From Streptomyces sp. SN-593 (GTDB taxonomy: Bacteria; Actinomycetota; Actinomycetes; Streptomycetales; Streptomycetaceae), in NCBI RefSeq assembly GCF_016756395.1, contig NZ_AP018365.1:930001-994000 (forward strand): DNA of 64,000 nt. The letters run 5' to 3'. The notes beneath the pieces are model-generated. The model was given only the letters and a program-made list of their open reading frames with translations. It had not been told where the DNA came from and made no database searches. Positions 51,643 to 59,481 of the stretch are shown piece by piece. Within the stretch, counting starts at the first letter, position 1, and each line of letters begins with the position of its first letter. A program made the translations under genes and the position numbers.

Positions 51643-51656
51643 GGTACCTATATACC
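51643..51656. promoter_or_regulatory. Candidate HxlR operator
   Basis: GGTA-N6-TACC (51643-51656), with a further GGTAT half-site on the other side, sits at the HxlR start within the 116-bp divergent region. The location suits autoregulation. The match is short. Confidence 0.3.
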
Positions 51657-51756
51657 CTTCCGGTGCCTACTTCCTCAACGAAACCGGCTCGTGCAGTCTG
51701 GTGGGGGCCGCACCGGGCACCGGCGCGGCCCCCCTGACACGAACGACGGAGGCACG

Positions 51757-52608
51757 ATGATTCTGACCACGGGAGCAACGGGCAGGATCGGCGCGGAAGC
51801 GGTGCGGCTACTGGCCGGCGGCGGGCTCGCCACGAGGGCCCTGGTCCGCGACCCGACCCGCGCGCCCCAGGACGGGAGCTGGAGCGGCGCCGAGATCGCG
51901 TCGGGCGACTTCGAGCGGCCGGACACCCTGGACGCGGCGATGGCCGGCGTGGACACCCTCCTGCTCATCAGCCCGTCGGTCCCCGCCCAGGAGATCGCGG
52001 CCATCGACAGCGCGGTCCGCCAGGGCGTGAAGCACGTCGTCAAGATCACCAATCACCGCGCGACCGAGGACTCCCCCGTCGACCGCCGGCGCGACCACGC
52101 CCGCATCGAGGCCCACCTCAGGGCGAGCGGCCTGTCCCACACGCTGCTCGCGCCGAACCTGTTCATGCAGAACCTGCTCGTCGTCGCCCCGGTCGTCCGG
52201 CAGACACACGGGTTCGTGATGTCCACGGGCGACGGCCGGTTCGGGATGGTCGACTCGCGCGACGTGGCGGCAGCGGCGGCGGCCGTCGCGGCGGCCCCAG
52301 GCGACCACGAGGGGCGCGCCTACCTGCTGACCGGTCCCGAACTCGTCAGCTACGACGACGTCGCCGACGCGCTGACCCGGGCTGTCGGCCACGAGGTGGA
52401 GTACCGCAGGGTCACGCCCGCCGAGCACCGCGAGGGCATGATCGCGGCGGGGGTCCCCGAGCCGGTCGCCTCCTCCAACGCGCAGGTCTTCGGACTGATC
52501 GCCGAGGGGGACGCGGCCTGGCTGTCGGACGACGTCGCCGCCCTCACGGGCCGACGGGCCCGCGGCCTCGGCACGTTTGCCGCGGACCACGCCGACGTCT
52601 TCCGGTGA
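51757..52608 (+). CDS. NmrA-like NAD(P)-binding oxidoreductase
   Basis: A 283-residue atypical short-chain dehydrogenase. The Rossmann motif is 'TTGATGRIG' (4-12). 'ALVRDPTRAP' gives the cofactor-specificity arginine and 'GVDTLLLISPSVP' the typical strand. 'VKITNHRATEDS' replaces the YxxxK site, so a classical SDR active site is not obvious, as in NmrA/QOR2-type proteins. ACGGAGG precedes the ATG at 51757. It is paired with a divergent HxlR regulator, a common arrangement for quinone or electrophile stress genes. Confidence 0.9.
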   Translation: MILTTGATGRIGAEAVRLLAGGGLATRALVRDPTRAPQDGSWSGAEIASGDFERPDTLDAAMAGVDTLLLISPSVPAQEIAAIDSAVRQGVKHVVKITNHRATEDSPVDRRRDHARIEAHLRASGLSHTLLAPNLFMQNLLVVAPVVRQTHGFVMSTGDGRFGMVDSRDVAAAAAAVAAAPGDHEGRAYLLTGPELVSYDDVADALTRAVGHEVEYRRVTPAEHREGMIAAGVPEPVASSNAQVFGLIAEGDAAWLSDDVAALTGRRARGLGTFAADHADVFR

Positions 52609-52685
52609 CCCGGGGCCGCGCCGAAGCCTTCCGGTGACCCCGGATCCCGCTGAAGCCTTCCGGCAACCCGGGGCGCCGTCCCCCG
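52599..52685. repeat. 29-bp imperfect tandem repeat, three copies
   Basis: Copies start at 52599, 52628 and 52657, each beginning CTTCCGG(T/C). The first contains the end of the NmrA-like gene, so the copies extend a former coding end into the intergenic space. Confidence 0.7.
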
Positions 52686-52778
52686 TGCTGCACGCGCAGC
52701 GCGTCCCGAGGTGCACAATCCGCAGGTGGGGTCCATAACCGACGGAGAATCAAGACAACCAACTCACCGTCATTTATT

Positions 52779-52791
52779 ATGTACCGTACAT
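52779..52791. promoter_or_regulatory. Perfect 13-bp palindrome upstream of the WXG100-like cassette
   Basis: ATGTACCGTACAT lies in an unusually AT-rich stretch (52760-52795) about 30 bp before the WXG100-like start. The core TGTA-N3-TACA resembles GntR-type half-site spacing. No regulator gene is adjacent, so the controlling protein is unknown. Confidence 0.5.
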
Positions 52792-52822
52792 TCGCTACCC
52801 GGCGGGACCATGGGGGTGGGAA

Positions 52823-53161
52823 GTGGGTACCGGGGGAAACGGCGCGAACAGCGCCTCACCGCAAATGATCGACAACCCGCGGCTGACCGATCTCAGAAGC
52901 CTGCGGACGTACCTGTCCACGCACACGTCGGCCATGGAAGGCACCCTCCGACGCGCCGCCTCCGCGATCGGCGGAAAAGGCGACGACCAGTCATGGGTGG
53001 GCCCCGCCGCGAACCGTTGGCGCACCGACGCGAACGGCAAGCGCACACACGTCAAAGCGGAAGTCGACCGCCTCATCAGCGAGGTGGACAGGGCGATCGC
53101 CGGCTGCCCGGCGAAGGTCACCGTGAACGAAGCGAAGCTGTACGACGCCGACAGGGACTGA
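52823..53161 (+). CDS. WXG100-like small helical protein
   Basis: A 112-residue protein of the ESX/WXG100 size class. The central turn carries 'SWVG' with W58-x-G60, the defining motif, flanked by predicted amphipathic helices ('DLRSLRTYLSTHTSAMEGTL' before; 'VKAEVDRLISEVDRAIAG' after). A near match to the YxxxD/E export tail is seen at the C-terminus ('YDADRD'), but the spacing is off by one. The start is GTG 52823 after a G-rich stretch. It lies 50 bp before a lysozyme-fold gene, suggesting a secretion partner or chaperone role. No ESX core genes are in the window. Confidence 0.65.
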   Translation: MGTGGNGANSASPQMIDNPRLTDLRSLRTYLSTHTSAMEGTLRRAASAIGGKGDDQSWVGPAANRWRTDANGKRTHVKAEVDRLISEVDRAIAGCPAKVTVNEAKLYDADRD

Positions 53162-53211
53162 CGGAAACCAGGGACCGGAGACGCGGTCCCACGTCGCGCT
53201 GGGGGGCGGAC

Positions 53212-54306
53212 GTGACGGAATTCTCGGGAATCAACCCGGCCCGACTGCTGACCACCATCGACACGGTCACCAAGGACCAGCAGACGCTCCGGTCCGCCGT
53301 GACCGCCATGCAGAAGCAGTTCACCCGGCAGGGGCTGGACGACCAGCCACTGCGGTCCCTACTGCTCGTGTGCTCCTGGATGGACGACCAGGTGCCGATG
53401 CTCAAGCGGCGCTACGACCTGACCCTCATCTCGACCGCGCCCTACCCCGGCCACCCGGGCATGGTCGAGATCGACGAGTCCCTGATGACCAACGGACCGG
53501 TCGGCATCGCCCTGCGCCTGCTCGCCGAGGGCGACACGGTGCACCCGCTCAACATCAACGCCGAGGAATTACGGGCGATCACGGCTGCGTCCAAGGAGAC
53601 CGGGATCAGCCAGAACCTGCTGATGGCCATCGTCTGGCAGGAACAGCAGTGGTACCAGAACATCGACCCGGCCCAGGACTCGCTGCTCACCGACGGCGGA
53701 CACCTCTTCGACTGGACCCTGGAGCAGTCCGTCAAGCCCGACAAGTCACTCGGCATCACCCACATGAAACTGGCGACGGCGCGGGAGGTGATAGGAAGGG
53801 AGCCACGGGAGTTCACCGCGGACGGGAAGTTCCTCGGTGACCTCGACGATTCCGAGCTGACGAAATACATCGAGGAGAACCCCGACTTCGACATCAAGCT
53901 GTCGGCCCACTACCTGAAGCAGCTTCAGGCGAATCCTCACGGCGCGGGGTCGGACAAGCAACTCTTCCTTCTCTACGCGGCCGACACCCAGCAGGTCCGC
54001 GATGCCAACGCCCTCTACGGGGACGCCACGGCGCCACGCGGAGGGGCGATCCACTCACGGGCCGCCAACTGGGACAAGCTGAAGGTTCCGCTCCAGGACG
54101 CGAACGCCTGGGCCGACCTGACGGACAAGCAACGCAAGGCCGCGCTGGCCACCCTCGCGGCCGACATCCCCGAAGGACAGTCGGTGAACCTCTCCCCCGT
54201 CTACGCTCCCGACGGCGTGGAGACCACGGTGTACGGCACTGGCCCCGTTCCCCCCGGCACGCCGACACCGTCCCCCGGACCGGCCCCCACCCCTCCCGAG
54301 GACTGA
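53212..54306 (+). CDS. Lysozyme-fold (lytic transglycosylase-like) protein with helical ESX-like N-terminus
   Basis: About 364 residues, no signal peptide. Residues 1-70 are helical ('LLTTIDTVTKDQQTLRSAV') like WXG/LXG-type N-terminal domains. Residues 115-270 match the SLT lysozyme fold. 'LLMAIVWQEQQWYQN' places a candidate catalytic Glu at 144, 'SLGITHMKLATAREV' (179-193) fits the 'GlmQ...TA' motif, and 'DIKLSAHYLKQL' plus 'LFLLYAADTQQVRDAN' fit the later helices. The tail is Pro/Gly/Thr-rich. GTG 53212 follows GGGGGGCGGA. Likely a peptidoglycan-cleaving exported protein; activity is inferred from motifs. Confidence 0.6.
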   Translation: MTEFSGINPARLLTTIDTVTKDQQTLRSAVTAMQKQFTRQGLDDQPLRSLLLVCSWMDDQVPMLKRRYDLTLISTAPYPGHPGMVEIDESLMTNGPVGIALRLLAEGDTVHPLNINAEELRAITAASKETGISQNLLMAIVWQEQQWYQNIDPAQDSLLTDGGHLFDWTLEQSVKPDKSLGITHMKLATAREVIGREPREFTADGKFLGDLDDSELTKYIEENPDFDIKLSAHYLKQLQANPHGAGSDKQLFLLYAADTQQVRDANALYGDATAPRGGAIHSRAANWDKLKVPLQDANAWADLTDKQRKAALATLAADIPEGQSVNLSPVYAPDGVETTVYGTGPVPPGTPTPSPGPAPTPPED

Positions 54307-54310
54307 GCGG

Positions 54311-55141
54311 ATGCGCAACCGCGCCACGTGGAAACGTACCGGCGGCGTCCTGGTGACGCTGGGCCTCATGCTGCTCATGCCGGCGTGCGGGCACGACTCG
54401 CGCATCGCCCCGGTCGCCCTTCCCGCCGATGTCCCCAAGGCACCCGTCTTCGCGTTCGCACGGGACGTCCAGGCGCGGCTGGCGGACAAGGGCATGGACT
54501 GCACGAACACGGCCGGGGACAACTCCGCCGACGACCACGGGTCCACCGCGACGTGCGTCAGCACCGTCGACGGCGACAAAGTGCTCAACGAGATCAGCGT
54601 CTTCGCCCATCCCCAGCCCGACCGAAGCGACATCGGGACGTCCGTCGCCCTACGGAGGAAGTCGCCGACCTTCCAGACCCTCGTGGCCGCCGGGAACTGG
54701 TACGTGTGGGTGCGGCCCCCCACCCACGCCCAGGCCATCGCAACCGCGCTCGGCGGGGTCGTCCTGCCGGCGATCGGCGCGAGCGCACCCGCGTACCCGC
54801 TGCCGACGATCCCCGCCGCCCCCCGCTACCCCACCGTCGAAGCCCTCGCCCATGACCTCGACCAGGCCGTCGGCTGCACCGGCCAGAAGGTGGACGACCT
54901 CGGCGTCCTCACCTGCGACACCGGCGGCGCGGTGGGACGCAGCCCCAACTGCGCCACCCTCGCGCTGTACGGCACCGCCGCCGCACGCGACCAGGCCCTG
55001 CGCGACGCCATCCGGTGGAAGGGTGTCCCCGCCTACCTCGTCACCGCGGCCAACTGGACCGTCAACCTCTGCGACTACGACCTCGCCGACGCGGTCGCCA
55101 CCGCCCTCCAGGGAGTCGTCGTCGGCTACGACGGAAGCTGA
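54311..55141 (+). CDS. Lipoprotein with two tandem homologous domains
   Basis: A 276-residue secreted lipoprotein. It has a basic N-terminus, a hydrophobic core and the lipobox 'LMPAC' with Cys26. Two related halves follow. In domain 1 (45-155) the end 'LVAAGNWYVWVRPPTHAQAI' and in domain 2 (172-274) the end 'LVTAANWTVNLCDYDLADAV' align, each followed by 'ATAL.GVV'. Each half holds a cysteine pair suited to disulfides. The ATG is 4 bp after the stop of the transglycosylase-like gene, so the two are coupled. It could be a surface inhibitor of the upstream enzyme; no family was recognised. Confidence 0.75.
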   Translation: MRNRATWKRTGGVLVTLGLMLLMPACGHDSRIAPVALPADVPKAPVFAFARDVQARLADKGMDCTNTAGDNSADDHGSTATCVSTVDGDKVLNEISVFAHPQPDRSDIGTSVALRRKSPTFQTLVAAGNWYVWVRPPTHAQAIATALGGVVLPAIGASAPAYPLPTIPAAPRYPTVEALAHDLDQAVGCTGQKVDDLGVLTCDTGGAVGRSPNCATLALYGTAAARDQALRDAIRWKGVPAYLVTAANWTVNLCDYDLADAVATALQGVVVGYDGS

Positions 55142-55215
55142 GCGGCCCGCCCCGCTGTTCCGCCACCGGAGAACACCGTCCTGACCGGGCCCGACGGTCA
55201 CTACGGTCCCGTCCC

Positions 55216-55944
55216 ATGACGACGATGACGACGACGCGTACGGTCGCGTACCCGGCCGACGGTCTGACGATGATCGGGCACCTCGCGCTCCCGGCCGGCA
55301 CCGACCGCCGGCCTGCGGTGCTGCTCGGGCCGGAGGGCATGGGGCTCAGCGACGTCGAGCGCCGCCGGGCCGACGCCCTCGCCGAACTGGGGTACGTGGC
55401 GCTGGCCTTCGACCTTCACGGCGGGCGCTACCTGGGTGGCCCCGAGGAGATGCTCGCCCGTTGCCTGCCGCTACTCGCCGATCCCGACCGGATGCGGGGC
55501 ATCGGCCACGCGGCGCTCGACGTGCTGCGCGCCGAACCGCGGACCGACCCCGACCGGATCGCCGCCATCGGTTACGGCACGGGGGGCGCCATCGGGCTGG
55601 AACTCGGCCGTGCCGGCGTCGACCTGCGTGCGATCGGGACGGTCAACGCAACGACCACGGGCCGACCGGGCGAGGCGGCGCGCATCCGCTGCCCGGTGTG
55701 GGCCGGAGTCGGGTCGGAGGATCCGATCATGCCGCCCGCTCAACGGGACGCGTTCACCGCCGAGATGCAGGCCGCGGGCGTCGACTGGCGCCTCGCGGTG
55801 TACGGCGGCGCCCTCCACGCCTTCCACCACCCGCCGGTCGACCACCCCACGGTCCCCGGCGTCGGCTACCACCCGCGGCACGCACAGCGCGCCTGGCGCG
55901 ACGTCCTCGCCCTGCTCACCGAGTGCCTGCCCCTGCCGGAGTGA
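55216..55944 (+). CDS. Dienelactone-hydrolase-family protein lacking the usual nucleophile
   Basis: A 242-residue alpha/beta hydrolase. 'AVLLGPEGMGLSDVERRRAD' and 'GYVALAFDLHGGRYLG' are family features. The nucleophile elbow reads 'GYGTGG' (119-124), so the Cys/Ser position is Gly121. The later Asp ('GSEDPIMP') and His ('ALHAFHHP') remain. A classical esterase mechanism is therefore doubtful. TACGGT (55202-55207) lies 8 nt before the ATG with no ribosome site, pointing to a leaderless mRNA. Confidence 0.85.
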   Translation: MTTMTTTRTVAYPADGLTMIGHLALPAGTDRRPAVLLGPEGMGLSDVERRRADALAELGYVALAFDLHGGRYLGGPEEMLARCLPLLADPDRMRGIGHAALDVLRAEPRTDPDRIAAIGYGTGGAIGLELGRAGVDLRAIGTVNATTTGRPGEAARIRCPVWAGVGSEDPIMPPAQRDAFTAEMQAAGVDWRLAVYGGALHAFHHPPVDHPTVPGVGYHPRHAQRAWRDVLALLTECLPLPE

Positions 55945-56090
55945 CCCGACCGGCCCCGGCGCGGGAGCCCACCGCCCCCGCGCCCGGAAGCGCCACCGTC
56001 CCGACGCCCGTATCGCCCGGGAGTCCGAATGCAGGGCCGACCAGCGCTGGGCAACGGTGGATCCGCGAGTGCCGGAACTAGCCTTGTCGC

Positions 56091-56807
56091 ATGGCAACTG
56101 ACCAGCGTGCCCCCGTCACCTCGCTCGTCCTGTGGGATGTCGACCACACGCTCGTCAGTATCGGCGGGGGCGTCAGTCGCAGCATCTACGAGCGGGCCTT
56201 CCAGCGGGTGACCGGCGAGCCGCTCGGCGAGCTTGCGGACATGTCGGGCCGCACTGATCAGGCGATCATGGTGGAAACACTGCACCTGAACGGCGTCCAC
56301 GAGCCGGAGGCCCTGTTCGACGACTTCTACGCCGCCTTGGCGGTGGCCGCCGAACAGCTCACCGGTCGGATGCGTGAGGTCGGCATCGTGCTCCCCGGCG
56401 CGCGGGAAGCCATCGAGTCGTGCGCAGCCCGAGGCACCGTCCAGTCAGCCGTCACCGGCAACATACGTCCCATCGCCATGGCCAAGCTCACCGCGCTGGG
56501 CCTCGGCGACGGCCTCGACTTCTCGGTCGGCGGCTACGGCGACGACGGCAGCGACCGCGCCGACCTCGTCCGCCAGGCACGGAGACGGGCGTCGCAGAAG
56601 TACGGTCACGACTTCGCCGGCCGCCGCGCCGTGGTCATCGGCGACACACCCCACGACGTTCGCGGCGCCCTCCACGCCGACGCCCTGGCTGTGGGTGTCG
56701 CCAGTGGCCAGAGCACTTCCGACGAACTGCGCGAGGCCGGGGCGCACATCGTGCTGGCGAGTCTCACCGACTTCGCCGTTCGCTGCACCGAGGCACTCGG
56801 TCGGTGA
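56091..56807 (+). CDS. HAD-superfamily hydrolase
   Basis: A 238-residue phosphatase-like protein. Motif I is 'WDVDHTLV' (Asp16, Asp18), motif II 'AVTGN', and motif IV 'VVIGDTPHDVRGA'. The helical cap between residues 25 and 95 makes it a subclass I (phosphoglycolate-phosphatase-like) HAD. TAGCCT (56079-56084) is 6 nt before the ATG, consistent with a leaderless transcript. The substrate is unknown. Base composition is a little lower in G+C than the core genes. Confidence 0.9.
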   Translation: MATDQRAPVTSLVLWDVDHTLVSIGGGVSRSIYERAFQRVTGEPLGELADMSGRTDQAIMVETLHLNGVHEPEALFDDFYAALAVAAEQLTGRMREVGIVLPGAREAIESCAARGTVQSAVTGNIRPIAMAKLTALGLGDGLDFSVGGYGDDGSDRADLVRQARRRASQKYGHDFAGRRAVVIGDTPHDVRGALHADALAVGVASGQSTSDELREAGAHIVLASLTDFAVRCTEALGR

Positions 56808-56878
56808 CGTCTACGTGCCGTCCGCCGTTACAAGCCGACGAAGCAGTCGGCGTGCCCGAACCGTTCTACCCTTGCTCC

Positions 56879-57700
56879 ATGTCCATGACCGCAGAGGTGA
56901 CGGTTCGCACCCTCGACGGCCAGCAGCTCGCAGGCACGCTGACGCAGCCCCGGGAAGCGACCAGCCGCGCCGTCGTGCTGGTCCATGGCGGTGGCGTCAC
57001 GCGAGAAGAGGGTGGCTTCTTCACACGGCTGGCGGACGGCCTGGCGGATGCCGGCGTTGCGTCCCTCCGCTTCGACCTTCGGGGCCACGGTGCGAGCGAC
57101 GGTCGACAGGAAGAGCTGACGCTCTCGACCATCCTCAACGACCTCCGCGTGGTGCTGGCGCATCTACGGCAAGCAACCGGCGCACGGAAGATCAGCCTGC
57201 TTGGCACCAGCTTCACCGGTGGCGTCTGCGCCTACTACGCAGCGAAGCAACCAGACGAGATCGCCCGGTTGGTGCTGTTCAACCCGCAGCTCAACTACAA
57301 GCAGCGCACCATCGACAACCGGCCGTTCTGGGTGGGCGACTGCCTGATCGATGAGGCGGCGACCCAGCTCACCGAGCAGGGCTACCTGTCGCACTCCCCG
57401 ACACTCAAGCACGGACGGGCCATCTACAACGAGGTCTTCTGGCTTCGGCCGCACGAGGCGCTTGGTGAGGTCCAGGCGCCGACACTCATCGTGCACGGCA
57501 CCAAAGACACCTTCGTCTCCATCGCGGCCTCGCGGGCAGCGGTGTCGCAGTTCGGCGGGCCGTGCCGGCTGGTGGAGATCGAGGGCGCGCAACATGGCTT
57601 CGCCGTCCACGACGACCCGCAGTACCTCGATCCTCGGAGTCGGGCATGGCAGGCATCCGTCATCGGCACCACCGCGGAATTTCTGAGCCAGGGCGGCTAA
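56879..57700 (+). CDS. Alpha/beta hydrolase (S9-like serine hydrolase)
   Basis: A 273-residue hydrolase. The oxyanion region is 'LVHGGGV', the nucleophile elbow 'GTSFTGG' (Ser111), with Asp in 'IVHGTKDTF' and His in 'IEGAQHGF', so the triad is complete. 'RFDLRGHGASDG' is the cap-side motif. It resembles small esterase/aminopeptidase-like hydrolases; the substrate is unknown. TACCCT (56867-56872) is 6 nt before the ATG, again a leaderless pattern. Its stop abuts the convergent XRE regulator gene. Confidence 0.9.
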   Translation: MSMTAEVTVRTLDGQQLAGTLTQPREATSRAVVLVHGGGVTREEGGFFTRLADGLADAGVASLRFDLRGHGASDGRQEELTLSTILNDLRVVLAHLRQATGARKISLLGTSFTGGVCAYYAAKQPDEIARLVLFNPQLNYKQRTIDNRPFWVGDCLIDEAATQLTEQGYLSHSPTLKHGRAIYNEVFWLRPHEALGEVQAPTLIVHGTKDTFVSIAASRAAVSQFGGPCRLVEIEGAQHGFAVHDDPQYLDPRSRAWQASVIGTTAEFLSQGG

Positions 57701-59301
57701 GCTCGCAGGGCTTCACGCAGCGCACGCGGACCGGGCCGCGTCGCCCACGGACGCAAGGTGTGCATAACTCGGCCGAGTTCACGCTTGGTGCGCAGCGAGT
57801 TGGTCGCAGTGGCCACTTCCACCGATGCCAAGCCGACCGACGCCGCGTCGTCCGGTTGCCCGGCAAGCGCCAGCGATGAGGCACGGCGAGCCATGAAGTA
57901 GCCGGTGTCACGACGGGAAACCGTGCCGCTTGCCAAGATGTCGCCGTACAGATCGGCAGCGCGGGCCGGCTGTCCGGCCTCGATGTAGCAGCTCGCCGTT
58001 TGCAGCATCAGGTTGGTGTGGCTGTAGTGCGGACTGAGCTGTCGTTGCCCCTCGTCGGATTGGACGCCGCGGCTCAGCAGTCGGTGCGCTTCTTCAAGCC
58101 GCCGCTCAACGTCCGCCATCGGTTCACCGAGCATGGCCAAGCCGCGGGCTTCCTGCTGCCTCGCCTCGGCAAGCACCTTGGCCGGCAGCTTCCACCGGGC
58201 GTGGCCGGCCGCCTGCGAGAGCGTCAACATCCGCAGTGCTTCACGGTCGTCGTACGCCATCTGCGCCTTCTTGAGCAGTACATACCCTTGCAGAGCAGGG
58301 TCGTCGGCTTCCTGCGCCCATTCCATCGCCCGGTCGTACCAGAGTCCGGCGATGTCCGGTCGCTGTATGTCGCGGTACAGCCAGCCTGCGAACTCCGCGC
58401 CATCCGCACCGACGGTCAGCAGCTCGCGGCGGACGGCCGGGCTCACGTTGCGGGCGTGCTCCTCGACGGCGCCGAGAACGCCCAGCACCAGGGGCAGGGT
58501 GTCTCGCGGACCCTTGGCGCCGTCCTGCTTCTTCGCGGCCTCCAGTTTCGTGCGAAAGTGTGCGACGACCGGACCGTCGAAGTACCGGTGGGAATCCTGG
58601 AGTGCGGCAGCAACCTGTGGGAGATCCGCAGTGCGCAGACCGGGCAAAGAAGCTGCGATCCCGCCTTTGAGCAGCGACCGACGATCCAGAGGACTCATGG
58701 CATCTCGTTCCGTGGTGCTGAGCATGTGGCTCGCCCCGTCGGGCTCGCATGCCGACGGGGCGAGCAGACCGCCAAGTCCGCTGAGCGCCACAGCATGCGG
58801 GTTCACTGGTACAAACACCGGCCGGCCATTGACCACTACCGGCAGGAGGATATCGCCGGTGGACTGGGCCGTCTCTGCTGGTGGTGCTTCGAGCGCTTCC
58901 GTCGGCCTGTCACCTGGCAGCTTGAACCACAGTAGGTCGCCCGGAATCCGCAGGCTATGCGCCCAGCTCATAAGCTTCCCGAGGTCCTGCGGCGCGGAAG
59001 CGGCGCTCTCGATCCGGCTGAGTTGCGCCTGGGTGAGCCCCAGCCACCCGGCGAGTCTCTCCTGCGACACGGCCCGGCTGTGCCAGGGGTGGACACGGTA
59101 GGCGTAGAAGACCTGGCCCATGTGCCAACCGGCCAGGGCCTCACGTAGTCGGCCGTCCTGCCAGAACTCCGAGGGCACCACGGGCGGCTGTGTCACAACG
59201 TCGAGTTGCTGCTGACGAAGGCAGACCGCGCATACCGTGCCCCGGTTGTCGCGGGCCAGCCGCGTACCGCAGGAGCAGTACCGAACCTGTTGCTGTGCCA
59301 T
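57697..59301 (-). CDS. XRE-type regulator with N-terminal zinc ribbon and TPR-like C-terminus
   Basis: About 534 residues. Cys9, Cys11, Cys24 and Cys27 form a small zinc-ribbon-like site. The helix-turn-helix spans 78-100 ('SQERLAGWLGLTQAQLSRIE'). From residue 230 on, helical repeats resemble TPRs ('AGWLYRDIQRPDIAGLWYDR', 'ADLYGDILASGTVSRRDTGY'). At 204-218 'PLDRRSLLKGGIAAS' looks like a Tat motif but is internal. Many Streptomyces regulators share this layout and may sense peptides through the TPRs. ATG 59301 was chosen; one seven codons upstream is possible. Its G+C is lower than neighbours in the core region. Confidence 0.82.
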   Translation of the reverse strand: MAQQQVRYCSCGTRLARDNRGTVCAVCLRQQQLDVVTQPPVVPSEFWQDGRLREALAGWHMGQVFYAYRVHPWHSRAVSQERLAGWLGLTQAQLSRIESAASAPQDLGKLMSWAHSLRIPGDLLWFKLPGDRPTEALEAPPAETAQSTGDILLPVVVNGRPVFVPVNPHAVALSGLGGLLAPSACEPDGASHMLSTTERDAMSPLDRRSLLKGGIAASLPGLRTADLPQVAAALQDSHRYFDGPVVAHFRTKLEAAKKQDGAKGPRDTLPLVLGVLGAVEEHARNVSPAVRRELLTVGADGAEFAGWLYRDIQRPDIAGLWYDRAMEWAQEADDPALQGYVLLKKAQMAYDDREALRMLTLSQAAGHARWKLPAKVLAEARQQEARGLAMLGEPMADVERRLEEAHRLLSRGVQSDEGQRQLSPHYSHTNLMLQTASCYIEAGQPARAADLYGDILASGTVSRRDTGYFMARRASSLALAGQPDDAASVGLASVEVATATNSLRTKRELGRVMHTLRPWATRPGPRALREALRA

Positions 59302-59481
59302 TCCGTACCCCAAGGCCGCCATACGCCAATGCCAAAGGTCAAGCCTACGGACGGTAGCCGCGCTGTGTCCGTCAGTCCATGCGTCCGGCGTATGGCGGTC
59401 TATGCAGCGGCGTCGTGACGCCCAGCACGTGTCCCCGCACACGCTCTCTACAGCCCATTACCCAGGTACGGGAGCACCCGC

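Noticed and set aside
52711..53211. Extended N-terminus of the lysozyme-fold protein back to 52711
   Set aside because: The extension overlaps the WXG100-like gene in another frame, is Arg-rich without structure, and the GTG at 53212 has a purine-rich ribosome site.
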